Made by a program: the position numbers and the translations under genes. From positions 1-64,000 of the forward strand of contig CAZQQU010000007.1 of NCBI GenBank assembly GCA_964595625.1: 64,000 nucleotides of DNA, given 5' to 3'. How positions within the stretch are numbered: the first letter of the stretch is position 1; each line of letters opens with the position of its first letter. Below are positions 49,597 to 58,388 of the stretch, piece by piece. The notes under the pieces were generated by a model that searched no databases, was not told the origin of the DNA, and was given only the letters and a program-made list of their open reading frames with translations. Origin of the DNA: CAZQQU01 sp964595625 (GTDB lineage: Bacteria > Bacteroidota > Bacteroidia > Flavobacteriales > Flavobacteriaceae).

Positions 49597-50343
49597 TTAT
49601 TTTGGAAGCGGATTTTTGTAAAACAAGCTGGAGACCAATACGTACAATAGAATTACAAACGGAAGGGCCGTGATTTTAAAGAGCGCTAGTAGAACGATAC
49701 TCACTACTAAAAACAGGTATTGGAGTTTGTTTTCCTGAAAATGCAGTGTTTTAAATTTAAACGAAAAAAGGGGTAAGGGTGCATTGAGTAGAAAACAACT
49801 CAGCAGCGTTAGAACTATCCAAAACCAGGGAGTTAGTAAAAGTGTAGTCAACCCGGCCATAACGGTTTCCGGATTTATTAGAGCAAACCCCATAATCATC
49901 AACGCATTTGCCGGCGTAGGAAGTCCGATAAAGGAAGTGGTCTGACGAGTATCAGTATTGAAATGGGCCAATCGATACGCTGATGCCAAAGCTATCAACA
50001 AACCAATATACACCATCCACGGGGTTTCAAAAGATATTAATCCTGTGACCTCCGAATGCGCTTTTGCATGTTGTAATTGAAAAACTTCATCCAGCTTTTG
50101 CATCATGACCAAGCCGGGAACGACTCCAAAAGTGACTACATCGGCTAAAGAATCCAGCTCTTTGCCTAAGTCACTGGTAACTCGTAATAAACGCGCTACC
50201 ATACCGTCCATAAAATCAAACAACAATCCTAGTAGCACCCAAAAAAAGGCAACAGACACCTCCCCGTTGAGAACATAAATAATAGCCACGCACCCACATA
50301 ACAAATTGGCTAAGGTGATGGCATTGGGAATAAACTTGAGCAT
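49597..50343 (-). CDS. pssA: CDP-diacylglycerol--serine O-phosphatidyltransferase
   Basis: This enzyme makes phosphatidylserine, precursor of phosphatidylethanolamine. The 248-residue membrane protein carries the CDP-alcohol phosphotransferase motif D-x2-D-G-x2-A-R-x8-G-x3-D-x3-D in DFMDGMVARLLRV...GKELDSLADVVTFG (about 46-75), and starts MLKFIPNAITLANLLCGCVAI, the usual family opening. Several helices follow. The psd gene is not adjacent. Confidence 0.92.
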   Translation of the reverse strand: MLKFIPNAITLANLLCGCVAIIYVLNGEVSVAFFWVLLGLLFDFMDGMVARLLRVTSDLGKELDSLADVVTFGVVPGLVMMQKLDEVFQLQHAKAHSEVTGLISFETPWMVYIGLLIALASAYRLAHFNTDTRQTTSFIGLPTPANALMIMGFALINPETVMAGLTTLLLTPWFWIVLTLLSCFLLNAPLPLFSFKFKTLHFQENKLQYLFLVVSIVLLALFKITALPFVILLYVLVSSLFYKNPLPK

Positions 50344-50378
50344 ATCGATTTGGTTTGCGGAGTAAAAATAAGAAACTT

Positions 50379-50408
50379 ATATTGTTTGTTTGTGTTTACA
50401 AACAATAT
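50379..50408. promoter_or_regulatory. Perfect 11-base inverted repeat between pssA and the PorV-like gene
   Basis: ATATTGTTTGT (50379-50389), 8-base loop, ACAAACAATAT (50398-50408), 36 bases upstream of the pssA start. It could be an operator or a transcript hairpin. Confidence 0.45.
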
Positions 50409-50630
50409 CTTAGAAGAATTTTAGTTAATAAAGCGAAGTAAACAGGGAGTTTTTAAAGTGAAATGAAGGGAGTAAAAAAAATGTATCCCAAAAAAATGAC
50501 CCAAAAAAGAAACGGCAGGGATGGTTTACCATCGTTGTAGTGTTTTTTGTATACTCAATTCTTAATTAACCATTAATTGCTCTCACAAAAAGTGAAAAAT
50601 TAGTGATATTTGCACCAAACAATAATTAGG

Positions 50631-51701
50631 TTGAAAAACAAGATTACCATATTGCTGTTGTTATTGGGAATTATGGCCTATACACAGAGTTTTAGAAAAT
50701 ATTCCAACGAGTTTATGAACATTGGCGTGGATGCTGCGGCATTAGGGATGGCCAATGCGGTCACCGGAATTACCTCAGATGTTAATGCAGCTTATTGGAA
50801 TCCGGCTGGAATTCTACATTTAAAAGACAACCAAATTGCCTTGATGCATTCTTCCTATTTTGCCAATATCGCCAGTTATAACTACGTTGCTTTTGCCATG
50901 CCACTAGACACCGAAAGCGCCGTCGCCTTTTCCATGATCCGTTTTGGAGTGGACGATATTATGAATACCACCCAACTCATCGACCAACAAGGAAATATAG
51001 ACTACAATCGCATCAGCTTATTCTCTACAGCCGATTACGGTTTTGTATTTAGTTATGCTCGCAAACTACCCTTAGAAGGATTAAATTACGGTGTCAATGC
51101 CAAGATTATTCGTCGTATAATCGGAGATTTTGCAACCTCATGGGGTTTTGGTTTTGACGTAGGTATACAGTTTGAAAAAGGTAAATGGCGTTACGGCTTG
51201 ATGGCTCGAGATATCACCACCACCTACAATCTGTGGAGTATAGACGAGGAAGCCTACCAGGCGATTGCTCAAGCGGTAGAGGGTCAAAATCAAGAAAAAC
51301 CCGAAACCACCGAAATTACCATTCCAAAATTGCAAATCGGCGCCGGTAGAAGTTGGGATTTTCGAGGAGATTATACATTAACAGCGGCGGCCAACCTGAA
51401 TATGCGTTTTGCACAAACCAACGATATCATTTCTACCAAAGCCGTTAGCATCGACCCGGCTGTGGGATTTGAATTTGGGTATATCGATATGGTTTTTTTA
51501 AGAGCTGGAGTCGGTAATTTTCAAAATGTACTTCAGTTAGACGGCAGCGAATCTTTGAACTTCCAACCCAATATTGGAGTGGGTTTTAAATACAAAGGCA
51601 TCCATGTAGATTATGCTCTAACAGACATCGGTGACCAAAGTGTGGCTTTGTATTCCAATGTTTTTTCACTCAAAATAGACTGGGATATTTTTAGAAAATA
51701 A
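50631..51701 (+). CDS. PorV/PorQ-family outer-membrane protein
   Basis: I start at the TTG at 50631, read LKNKITILLLLLGIMAYTQS with Met first, because a promoter-like ATATTTGCACC occupies 50606-50616; the TTG at 50610 would lie within it. The 356 residues continue MNIGVDAAALGMANAVTGI, DVNAAYWNPAGILHL (the hallmark of PorV/PorQ and FadL-like barrels) and many beta strands, ending SNVFSLKIDWDIFRK. PorV acts as a shuttle in type IX secretion; this is a paralogue-type member, function likely envelope-related. Confidence 0.82.
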   Translation: MKNKITILLLLLGIMAYTQSFRKYSNEFMNIGVDAAALGMANAVTGITSDVNAAYWNPAGILHLKDNQIALMHSSYFANIASYNYVAFAMPLDTESAVAFSMIRFGVDDIMNTTQLIDQQGNIDYNRISLFSTADYGFVFSYARKLPLEGLNYGVNAKIIRRIIGDFATSWGFGFDVGIQFEKGKWRYGLMARDITTTYNLWSIDEEAYQAIAQAVEGQNQEKPETTEITIPKLQIGAGRSWDFRGDYTLTAAANLNMRFAQTNDIISTKAVSIDPAVGFEFGYIDMVFLRAGVGNFQNVLQLDGSESLNFQPNIGVGFKYKGIHVDYALTDIGDQSVALYSNVFSLKIDWDIFRK

Positions 51702-51702
51702 A

Positions 51703-51942
51703 TCAATCTTCTACGTACCATTCGCCACGGTGTGGTCGCAATAAATCGCGCACCCGAATCATTTCGCTCTCATATACTACTATATAGGCCACAGCGTGCT
51801 GGGGCGAAAAAGTGTGGGTACCGGTAATTTTTAAAGGCAATTTTTCCCGCTCCACAAATTCGTTGAGGTGGATCTGATGGTGCTCCGCAATGGGAACCGC
51901 ATCATCGCCGTAAAAATCCCAAATAAGTTTTAATTTCTTCAT
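51703..51942 (-). CDS. Conserved small protein of unknown function
   Basis: The 79 residues (KLKLIWDFYGDDAVPIAEHHQIHLNEF, GTHTFSPQHAVAYIVVYESEM) suggest a compact alpha/beta protein with three to four His in the first half. No signal peptide; cytoplasmic. I do not recognise the family, but the regular composition and good codon use make it a credible gene. Its stop is two bases from the stop of the convergent PorV-like gene; 45 bases upstream lies mazG in the same direction. Confidence 0.7.
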   Translation of the reverse strand: MKKLKLIWDFYGDDAVPIAEHHQIHLNEFVEREKLPLKITGTHTFSPQHAVAYIVVYESEMIRVRDLLRPHRGEWYVED

Positions 51943-51987
51943 GACATTAAAAAATGTTTTACCTCAAAATTTAGCTAAAACTCATTG

Positions 51988-52767
51988 TTACCTGGTTAGC
52001 TTCTTAGCTTCTTCCCAAAAAAAATCCATTTCGGTTAAGGTCATTTCCTGTAAAGACTTGTTGGATTCTTGAGCTTTTTGTTCTAAATATTGGAATCGTT
52101 TGATAAACTTTTTGTTGGTTTTTTCCAATGCACTTTCAGGATCTACCTCTAAAAAACGCGCATAATTAATAAGTGAAAACAGTACATCCCCAAGTTCTTC
52201 CTCTATTTTTTCCTGATTTCCTTGTTCGATCTCGGTTTGTAACTCGGTCAATTCTTCTTTGACTTTTTCTAAAACCTGGGAAGACGCCTCCCAGTCAAAG
52301 CCTATGCCGGCAGCTTTGTCTTGAATACGACTGGCTTTGACTAGAGCGGGTAAGGATTTTGGCACCCCTTCCAACACGCTTTTTTTACCTTCTTGAAGTT
52401 TGATGTTTTCCCAGTTTTTTTTGACCTCTTCCTCATCGGCAACTTCTACATCACCGTAGATATGCGGATGCCTACGGATGAGCTTTTCGGAAATTCCATG
52501 GGCTACATCGGCCATATCAAAAGCACCATTTTCACTGGCTATTTTTGCGTAAAACACGATGTGTAACAAAAGATCACCCAATTCTTTTTTGACTTCTTCC
52601 AAGTTGTTATCCAAAATGGCATCGCCCAATTCGTAGGTTTCTTCAATGGTGAGGTGCCGCAACGATTGCATCGTTTGTTTGCGGTCCCAGGGACACTTTT
52701 CGCGCAATTCGTCCATAATGACAAGTAGCCGTTCGAAAGCAGTCAGCGCATGTTGTTTGTCGCTCAT
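51988..52767 (-). CDS. mazG: Nucleoside triphosphate pyrophosphohydrolase MazG
   Basis: MazG hydrolyses NTPs to NMP and pyrophosphate, limiting aberrant nucleotides. The 259 residues contain two MazG domains: CPWDRKQTMQSLRHLTIEETYELGDAI and EVKKELGDLLLHIVFYAKI in the first half, and EEKIEEELGDVLFSLINYARF in the second, both with E-E-x2-E...E-x2-D metal ligands. Normal length. Soluble. Divergent from pdhA. Confidence 0.95.
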   Translation of the reverse strand: MSDKQHALTAFERLLVIMDELREKCPWDRKQTMQSLRHLTIEETYELGDAILDNNLEEVKKELGDLLLHIVFYAKIASENGAFDMADVAHGISEKLIRRHPHIYGDVEVADEEEVKKNWENIKLQEGKKSVLEGVPKSLPALVKASRIQDKAAGIGFDWEASSQVLEKVKEELTELQTEIEQGNQEKIEEELGDVLFSLINYARFLEVDPESALEKTNKKFIKRFQYLEQKAQESNKSLQEMTLTEMDFFWEEAKKLTR

Positions 52768-52841
52768 GGTAGGATATAAAATTTATACAAAAGTAAGAAA
52801 TCCCGTGTGCGTCGTAAAATAAATAATCCTAGTCTGCGGGT

Positions 52842-52872
52842 TTTGTCAATACCAACTAAAGTAGTATTTTTG
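52842..52872 (+). promoter_or_regulatory. Consensus flavobacterial promoter of pdhA-pdhC
   Basis: TTTG (52842-52845), exactly 19 bases, then TATTTTTG (52865-52872), a full match to TTTG/TAnnTTTG, 28 bases before the ATG. Confidence 0.8.
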
Positions 52873-52900
52873 TTGTTCTGATTTTTTTAGAATCAATCTC

Positions 52901-53902
52901 ATGAAGAAAATTACAAAACAGACCTACCTAAAATGGTATGAGGATATGCTCTTCTGGCGCAAGTTTGAAGACAAATTAGCACAAGTCTATATTCAACAAA
53001 AAGTACGTGGATTTTTACATCTCTACAACGGTCAAGAAGCGGTATTAGCCGGTGCACTTCACGTGATGGATCTGACCAAAGACAAAATGATTACGGCTTA
53101 CCGAAATCACGTACAACCCATAGGGATGGGTGTCGATCCTAGAAAAGTTATGGCTGAACTGTACGGAAAAGCTACAGGTACCTCACAAGGTCTGGGCGGA
53201 TCGATGCATATATTTTCGAAAGAACACCGCTTTTATGGGGGGCACGGAATTGTAGGAGGTCAAATTCCTTTAGGAGCAGGTATTGCTTTTGCCGATAAGT
53301 ATTTTGGTAGAGATGCGGTAACCCTTACTTTCTTTGGAGATGGTGCTGCGCGTCAAGGGTCGCTTCACGAAACTTTTAATATGGCGATGCTGTGGAAATT
53401 ACCGGTGGTTTTTTGTGTAGAAAATAACGGTTATGCTATGGGAACTTCGGTAGCTCGTACAGCCAATCACGGAGAAATTTGGAAATTAGGTCTTGGCTAC
53501 GATATGCCCTCTGAACCAGTAGACGGTATGAATCCGGTGAAGGTGGCTGAAGCTTTAGATGTTGCTATTAAACGAGCACGAAGTGGAGATGGTCCTACAT
53601 TTCTTGATATACGCACCTACCGATACCGCGGACATTCTATGAGTGATGCCCAGCTATACCGTACCAAAGAGGAAGTGGAAGAATATATGAAAATAGACCC
53701 CATTACCCAAGTACTAGATATTATTAAAAAGAATAAATACGCTACGCAAAAAGAAATAGAGGCCATCGACCAAAGGGTAAAAGACCTAGTCGAAGAATGT
53801 GAACGTTTTGCCGAAGAATCACCCTACCCCGAAATTCCTGTGATGTACGACAGCGTTTACGAGCAATCAGATTATCCATTTTTACCACATAAACCTGAAT
53901 AA
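52901..53902 (+). CDS. pdhA: Pyruvate dehydrogenase E1 component, alpha subunit
   Basis: E1 decarboxylates pyruvate with thiamine diphosphate. The 333 residues show AYRNHVQPIGMGVDPRKVMAELYGK, GGHGIVGGQIPLGAGIAFADK and the ThDP motif GDGAARQGSLHETFNMAMLWKLPVVFCVENN (about 146-176), then the phosphorylation-loop region YRYRGHSMSDAQLYR. pdhC follows by three bases. The beta subunit is not in this pair and must be encoded elsewhere. Confidence 0.95.
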   Translation: MKKITKQTYLKWYEDMLFWRKFEDKLAQVYIQQKVRGFLHLYNGQEAVLAGALHVMDLTKDKMITAYRNHVQPIGMGVDPRKVMAELYGKATGTSQGLGGSMHIFSKEHRFYGGHGIVGGQIPLGAGIAFADKYFGRDAVTLTFFGDGAARQGSLHETFNMAMLWKLPVVFCVENNGYAMGTSVARTANHGEIWKLGLGYDMPSEPVDGMNPVKVAEALDVAIKRARSGDGPTFLDIRTYRYRGHSMSDAQLYRTKEEVEEYMKIDPITQVLDIIKKNKYATQKEIEAIDQRVKDLVEECERFAEESPYPEIPVMYDSVYEQSDYPFLPHKPE

Positions 53903-53905
53903 GTT

Positions 53906-55510
53906 ATGGCAACAGTAATCAATATGCCGCGTCTGAGCGACACCATGGAAGAAGGCGTAGTTGCCAAATGGAATAAAAAAGTTGGCGACACGGTCAAATC
54001 TGGAGATATTTTAGCTGAAATAGAAACTGATAAAGCCACAATGGATTTCGAAAGTTTCTACGACGGGGTTTTATTACACATCGGTGTACAAGAAGGAGAA
54101 GCAGCACCGGTAGATACGCTTTTGGCAATTATCGGTGAAAAAGGCGAAGACATTTCCGATTTGATAAAAAATCCGAAAGAAAAATCTACAGAAACCACCG
54201 AGGAAAAAAAAGAAGCATCAACTCCAAAAGACACTGCTGAACAACCACAAGCCGAGTTGCCCCAAGGCATTGAAATTATACGAATGCCTCGACTGAGTGA
54301 CACCATGGAAGAAGGTACGGTAGCAAAATGGAATAAAAAAGAAGGGGATTCGGTAAAAAGTGGAGAGATTTTAGCCGAAATAGAAACCGATAAAGCTACC
54401 ATGGATTTTGAAAGTTTCTATGACGGAACCTTACTTAAAATAGGTATTCCAGAAGGACAATCAGCACCGGTAGATAGTGTATTAGCCATTATTGGACCCT
54501 CAGGTACAGATGTTTCCTCGATTGATTTATCCCAATTGGATTCTACCAATTCAACAACCGAAAGCACAACCGCTAAAGAAGAAAAACAGGAAGCTAAAAC
54601 TGAAACAAAAACAGAAACTCAATCGAGCGTTGCTTCTACCCAGCAAGCGGCACCAGATAAAACCGAGAGCAAAAGAATCTTTGTTTCTCCCTTAGCTAAA
54701 AAAATAGCCCAAGAAAAAGGCATTGACCTGCGTTTGATAACAGGTAGTGGAGAACACGGCCGGATTGTCAAAAGAGATGTGGAGAATTACCAACCCACTA
54801 CCGGACCTGCTTATATTCCAGTAGGAGTAGAACAATTTGAAGAAGTACCGAATTCGCAAATGCGTAAAACCATCGCAAAGCGCCTTTCGGAATCCAAATA
54901 TTCTGCTCCCCATTATTACTTGACGATCGAACTGGATATGGATCATGCCATCGCCTCCCGATCAGCCATTAACGAAATGGCCGGAACCAAGGTGTCTTTT
55001 AACGATATGATCGTTAAAGCCTGTGCTATGGCATTGCGAAAACATCCACAAGTAAATTCACAGTGGAATGGCAATACAATTCGCTTGGCGAAACACATCC
55101 ATATTGGTGTGGCCGTAGCAGTAGACGATGGTCTGGTGGTTCCGGTGCTAAAATTTGCCGACCAGATGAGCTTTGTACAAATCAATACAACTGTTAAGGA
55201 ATTGGCTGCAAAAGCACGCAATAAAAAACTAAAACCCGACGAAATGGAAGGGAGTACCTTTACAGTTTCAAATTTGGGCATGTTTGGTATAAAAGAATTT
55301 ACTTCTATTATCAACCAACCCAACTCATCGATACTATCGGTTGGTGCCATCATTGAAAAACCGGTAGTAAAAAATGGCCAAATAGTAGTGGGCAACACCA
55401 TGACCATTACTATGGCAAACGATCATCGTACGGTAGATGGAGCTACCGGCGCTTTATTTTTACAAACACTAAAACAATATATTGAAAATCCCATAACCAT
55501 GTTTATATAA
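53906..55510 (+). CDS. pdhC: Dihydrolipoyl acetyltransferase (E2) with two lipoyl domains
   Basis: E2 moves acetyl groups from E1 to CoA. The 534 residues carry two near-identical lipoyl domains, each with MPRLSDTMEEG and the lipoylated lysine in EIETDKATMDF (Lys43 and Lys163), linkers rich in Thr, Glu and Lys, a subunit-binding domain (VSPLAKKIAQEKGIDLRLI, GEHGRIVKRDV) and the catalytic domain ending with the His-Asp-Gly motif in ANDHRTVDGATG. The lipoyl domain duplication is recent by its similarity. Confidence 0.96.
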   Translation: MATVINMPRLSDTMEEGVVAKWNKKVGDTVKSGDILAEIETDKATMDFESFYDGVLLHIGVQEGEAAPVDTLLAIIGEKGEDISDLIKNPKEKSTETTEEKKEASTPKDTAEQPQAELPQGIEIIRMPRLSDTMEEGTVAKWNKKEGDSVKSGEILAEIETDKATMDFESFYDGTLLKIGIPEGQSAPVDSVLAIIGPSGTDVSSIDLSQLDSTNSTTESTTAKEEKQEAKTETKTETQSSVASTQQAAPDKTESKRIFVSPLAKKIAQEKGIDLRLITGSGEHGRIVKRDVENYQPTTGPAYIPVGVEQFEEVPNSQMRKTIAKRLSESKYSAPHYYLTIELDMDHAIASRSAINEMAGTKVSFNDMIVKACAMALRKHPQVNSQWNGNTIRLAKHIHIGVAVAVDDGLVVPVLKFADQMSFVQINTTVKELAAKARNKKLKPDEMEGSTFTVSNLGMFGIKEFTSIINQPNSSILSVGAIIEKPVVKNGQIVVGNTMTITMANDHRTVDGATGALFLQTLKQYIENPITMFI

Positions 55511-55548
55511 GAAAACCTTCTGGCAAACCTTTATAAACGATAAAATAA

Positions 55549-55592
55549 ATCAAATCCCTTATATTTGGTAAATCAATTTGAGGGATTTTTAT
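55549..55592 (+). terminator. Terminator of pdhA-pdhC
   Basis: AAATCCCT (55552-55559) pairs with AGGGATTT (55581-55588) across a 21-base loop and is followed by TT before ATATTT. Long loop, so moderately strong. Confidence 0.6.
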
Positions 55593-55710
55593 ATTTATAA
55601 GGGGTAGTGATTATTTCACGTAAAGTGAAAAAATCAACCATCTAACTTTGCCAACAGCCTGATTGGTGGTTGGGATAATACGAGGTTAAGTAGGGACATA
55701 AAGTAAATTT

Positions 55711-56394
55711 ATGAAAAACATTATCATTACCGGAACCAGCCGGGGCATCGGTTTAGAACTCGCAAAACTTTTTGGCAACGCCGGACACCAAGTCTTGGCA
55801 CTGTCACGTAACGACCAACCTTGTCAGGAATTACAACACCCAAAAGTACATTCGTTTTCTTGTGACTTATCCCAAAACGATTCGATCAACCAAGTAGTCG
55901 ATTATATTAAAACCCACTGGCAATCTCAGGTAGATATACTGATCAACAATGCCGGTATGTTAATAAAAAAACCTTTTGCTGAACTTACCCCCAGCGATGT
56001 AGAAACCGTATATAAGGTAAATATTGGTGGTGTTTTTTCTATTACACAAGCCACCCTACCCTTCATGAAACCAGGTAGTCATGTGGTGAATATCAGTAGT
56101 ATCGGTGGAATTCAAGGCAGTTTAAAATTTCCCGGTTTGGCCGCCTATAGTTCTAGTAAAGGTGCCCTCAACATTCTGACCGAAGTGTTGTCTGAAGAAT
56201 ATAAAGAATCAGGCATCGCTTTTAATGCTCTAGCCTTAGGAGCCGTACAAACCGAAATGTTAGCTATCGCCTTTCCCGGATACCAAGCTCCTATTTCTGC
56301 AGTGGACATGGCCCAGTATATTATGGATTTTTCCCTACAGGGAAATCGCTTTTACAACGGTAAAATTTTACAGGTTTCTACTTCAACACCATAA
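55711..56394 (+). CDS. Short-chain dehydrogenase/reductase
   Basis: The 227 residues show the NAD(P)-binding TGTSRGIGLELAKLF (about 7-21), DILINNAGML, the catalytic serine in NISSIGG and Tyr/Lys in AAYSSSKGALNIL (Y-x3-K), the classical SDR set. Substrate cannot be named; it is a small cytoplasmic enzyme. Preceded by a spacer of 200 bases with the pdh terminator. Confidence 0.92.
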   Translation: MKNIIITGTSRGIGLELAKLFGNAGHQVLALSRNDQPCQELQHPKVHSFSCDLSQNDSINQVVDYIKTHWQSQVDILINNAGMLIKKPFAELTPSDVETVYKVNIGGVFSITQATLPFMKPGSHVVNISSIGGIQGSLKFPGLAAYSSSKGALNILTEVLSEEYKESGIAFNALALGAVQTEMLAIAFPGYQAPISAVDMAQYIMDFSLQGNRFYNGKILQVSTSTP

Positions 56395-56630
56395 AAAGTT
56401 GACAAAAAAATACAACAGACTATTTATAAATTCTTTATATAAAAGGTAACCTTTCGGCAAAGGGTTTGTGAAAGTTTTCTTATTAGGTCACCCCTGTTGT
56501 TCTAATACCAACAACTACCCATAAGTGAGTTAAAATCTCCTACTTTACAATTTGAATGAGTAGCATTGATCGGTTTATGTTAGCTGTACCCGTTTTATCT
56601 TAGAAAGATTTATAATTTTACCCGTTAATT

Positions 56631-57233
56631 ATGCATACTCTTTTAACTAAATATATCCCCGAAGCTTCGATACCCGCAGTAGTCCATTTATTGGAATCCT
56701 TCCGTGTCAAATTGAAAATTGTTAATGTACGCGTTACACGCCATGGTGACTACCGCCTTTTGCCTTCCGGCCAACACCAGATAACCATTAATTTTACCCA
56801 AAATAAATACCGCTTTTTTGTTACACTCATTCATGAAATTGCCCACTTAGTGGCATTTGAAAAATACGGTAGAAAAATTTTGCCCCACGGATCAGAATGG
56901 AAAAAAACCTTTCAACAACTCATGCTTCCCTTTTTGAACCCCCAGGTTTTTCCCAACGAACTACTGCCCGTCCTGGCACAGCATTTCAAAAATCCCAAAG
57001 CCAGTAGCGATACGGATATTAAACTTGCGTTAGCTCTTAAACAATACGATATTCCCAACGGAAAATCTCTTATATTTGAACTCCAAGAGGGCGATTTGTT
57101 TCAAATTCACAACGGACGCGTCTTTCAAAAAGGTCCCAAACGAATAAAACGTTTTGAATGTATTGAAATAAGTACCGGCAAACGCTATTTGTTTAATCAC
57201 AATGCGGAAGTAGATCCTCTTAAAAATCAATAA
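56631..57233 (+). CDS. SprT-like zinc metallopeptidase domain protein
   Basis: The 200 residues contain the zinc motif in VTLIHEIAHLVAFEKYG (HEIAH, about 65-69) and the third ligand in LPHGSEWKKTFQQLM, the SprT/Spartan pattern. SprT-like proteins may cut DNA-protein crosslinks or nascent proteins; the bacterial role is little known. The C-terminal part (KGPKRIKRFECIEISTGKRYLF) looks like a zinc-ribbon-like beta region but has only one Cys. Followed by the guanylyltransferase by 38 bases. Confidence 0.85.
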   Translation: MHTLLTKYIPEASIPAVVHLLESFRVKLKIVNVRVTRHGDYRLLPSGQHQITINFTQNKYRFFVTLIHEIAHLVAFEKYGRKILPHGSEWKKTFQQLMLPFLNPQVFPNELLPVLAQHFKNPKASSDTDIKLALALKQYDIPNGKSLIFELQEGDLFQIHNGRVFQKGPKRIKRFECIEISTGKRYLFNHNAEVDPLKNQ

Positions 57234-57270
57234 ATAGCCTACTGCCTATTGATTAGGCGCTTTCGGCTCA

Positions 57271-58377
57271 ATGAATACAGCGATGAGTAACCCAATAAAT
57301 ACTACCTTTTTTTCTTCCCTTACGGGAAAAAATCCACCCACCTACGGCTTGATTATGGCCGGAGGCATTGGCACTCGATTTTGGCCGGTCAGTACTGAAG
57401 AATTCCCCAAACAATTTCACGATTTATTGGGCACCGGACGCAGTTTACTTCAAAAAACTTTTGACCGATTAAGTGCCTTTATACCTCCGGAAAACATTCG
57501 AATATTAACCAATACGCGCTATCAAAAAAAAGTACTCGAGCAACTACCCGAAATCACCGAAAACCAGCTGGTCTTGGAGCCAACCATGCGAAACACAGCT
57601 CCTTGTATCTTACTAGCTGCTCTTAAAATTCATAAAATCAACCCCGAGGCACGCATGCTGGTAGCTCCCAGCGACCACTGGATTGAAGACGAAAACGCTT
57701 TTCAACAAGATGTAACTACCGCCTTGGAAGCCAGTAAAAATAACATTTTAATTACGTTGGGAATTCCGCCAACTTTTCCCCATACCGGCTATGGATATAT
57801 TCAATTTGACCCCGCCGACACTTTACATAACGTATATCGCTTTACCGAAAAACCCGATTACCAGACCGCTAAAAATTTTATTGCCTCTGGAAATTATCGC
57901 TGGAATGCCGGAATCTTTGTCTGGAGTACCCACAGTATAATCCAGGCATTTAAAAACTATTTGCCTCAAATGTACCAACAATTTGAAGCCGGAATTGATT
58001 TTCTGAATACACCCAACGAACAAGCATTTATCAAAAAAAACTATCCCTTAGTAGAAAACATTTCGATAGATTACGGCATACTGGAAAAAGCCGACAATAT
58101 CAAAATGCTATCTGCTTCCTTTGACTGGAACGACTTGGGAAGCTGGGGTGCTTTATATGAAAAATTACCCAAAAACACTGCGGGCAATGCGGTAGTTCAT
58201 TCCCACGCCGTTCTAGAGAATGCCACCAACAACTTGGTCATAGCAGATTCCGATAAAAATATTATTCTTAGTGGTTTATCGGGATATATAGTAGTGGCCG
58301 TTCAAAATGATTTACTTATTTTGCCCCAAGAAAACGAACAGGATTTAAAACAGTTATTGATCCAATTAAAATCCTGA
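57271..58377 (+). CDS. Mannose-1-phosphate guanylyltransferase
   Basis: The enzyme makes GDP-mannose from GTP and mannose-1-phosphate. The 368 residues show the nucleotide-binding GLIMAGGIGTRFWPVST (about 26-42), FPKQFHDLLGTGRSLLQKTF, APSDHWIED and FTEKPDYQTAKNFIASGNYRWNAGIFVW, plus a C-terminal left-handed beta-helix-like part; there is no phosphomannose isomerase domain. The start at Met1 or Met5 (57283) is undecided. GDP-mannose serves glycan and surface polysaccharide synthesis. Confidence 0.93.
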   Translation: MNTAMSNPINTTFFSSLTGKNPPTYGLIMAGGIGTRFWPVSTEEFPKQFHDLLGTGRSLLQKTFDRLSAFIPPENIRILTNTRYQKKVLEQLPEITENQLVLEPTMRNTAPCILLAALKIHKINPEARMLVAPSDHWIEDENAFQQDVTTALEASKNNILITLGIPPTFPHTGYGYIQFDPADTLHNVYRFTEKPDYQTAKNFIASGNYRWNAGIFVWSTHSIIQAFKNYLPQMYQQFEAGIDFLNTPNEQAFIKKNYPLVENISIDYGILEKADNIKMLSASFDWNDLGSWGALYEKLPKNTAGNAVVHSHAVLENATNNLVIADSDKNIILSGLSGYIVVAVQNDLLILPQENEQDLKQLLIQLKS

Positions 58378-58388
58378 TAGAACAACGT

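Noticed and set aside
50610..50630. TTG start at 50610 for the PorV-like protein
   Set aside because: It falls within the promoter-like ATATTTGCACC; the TTG at 50631 gives a normal signal peptide.
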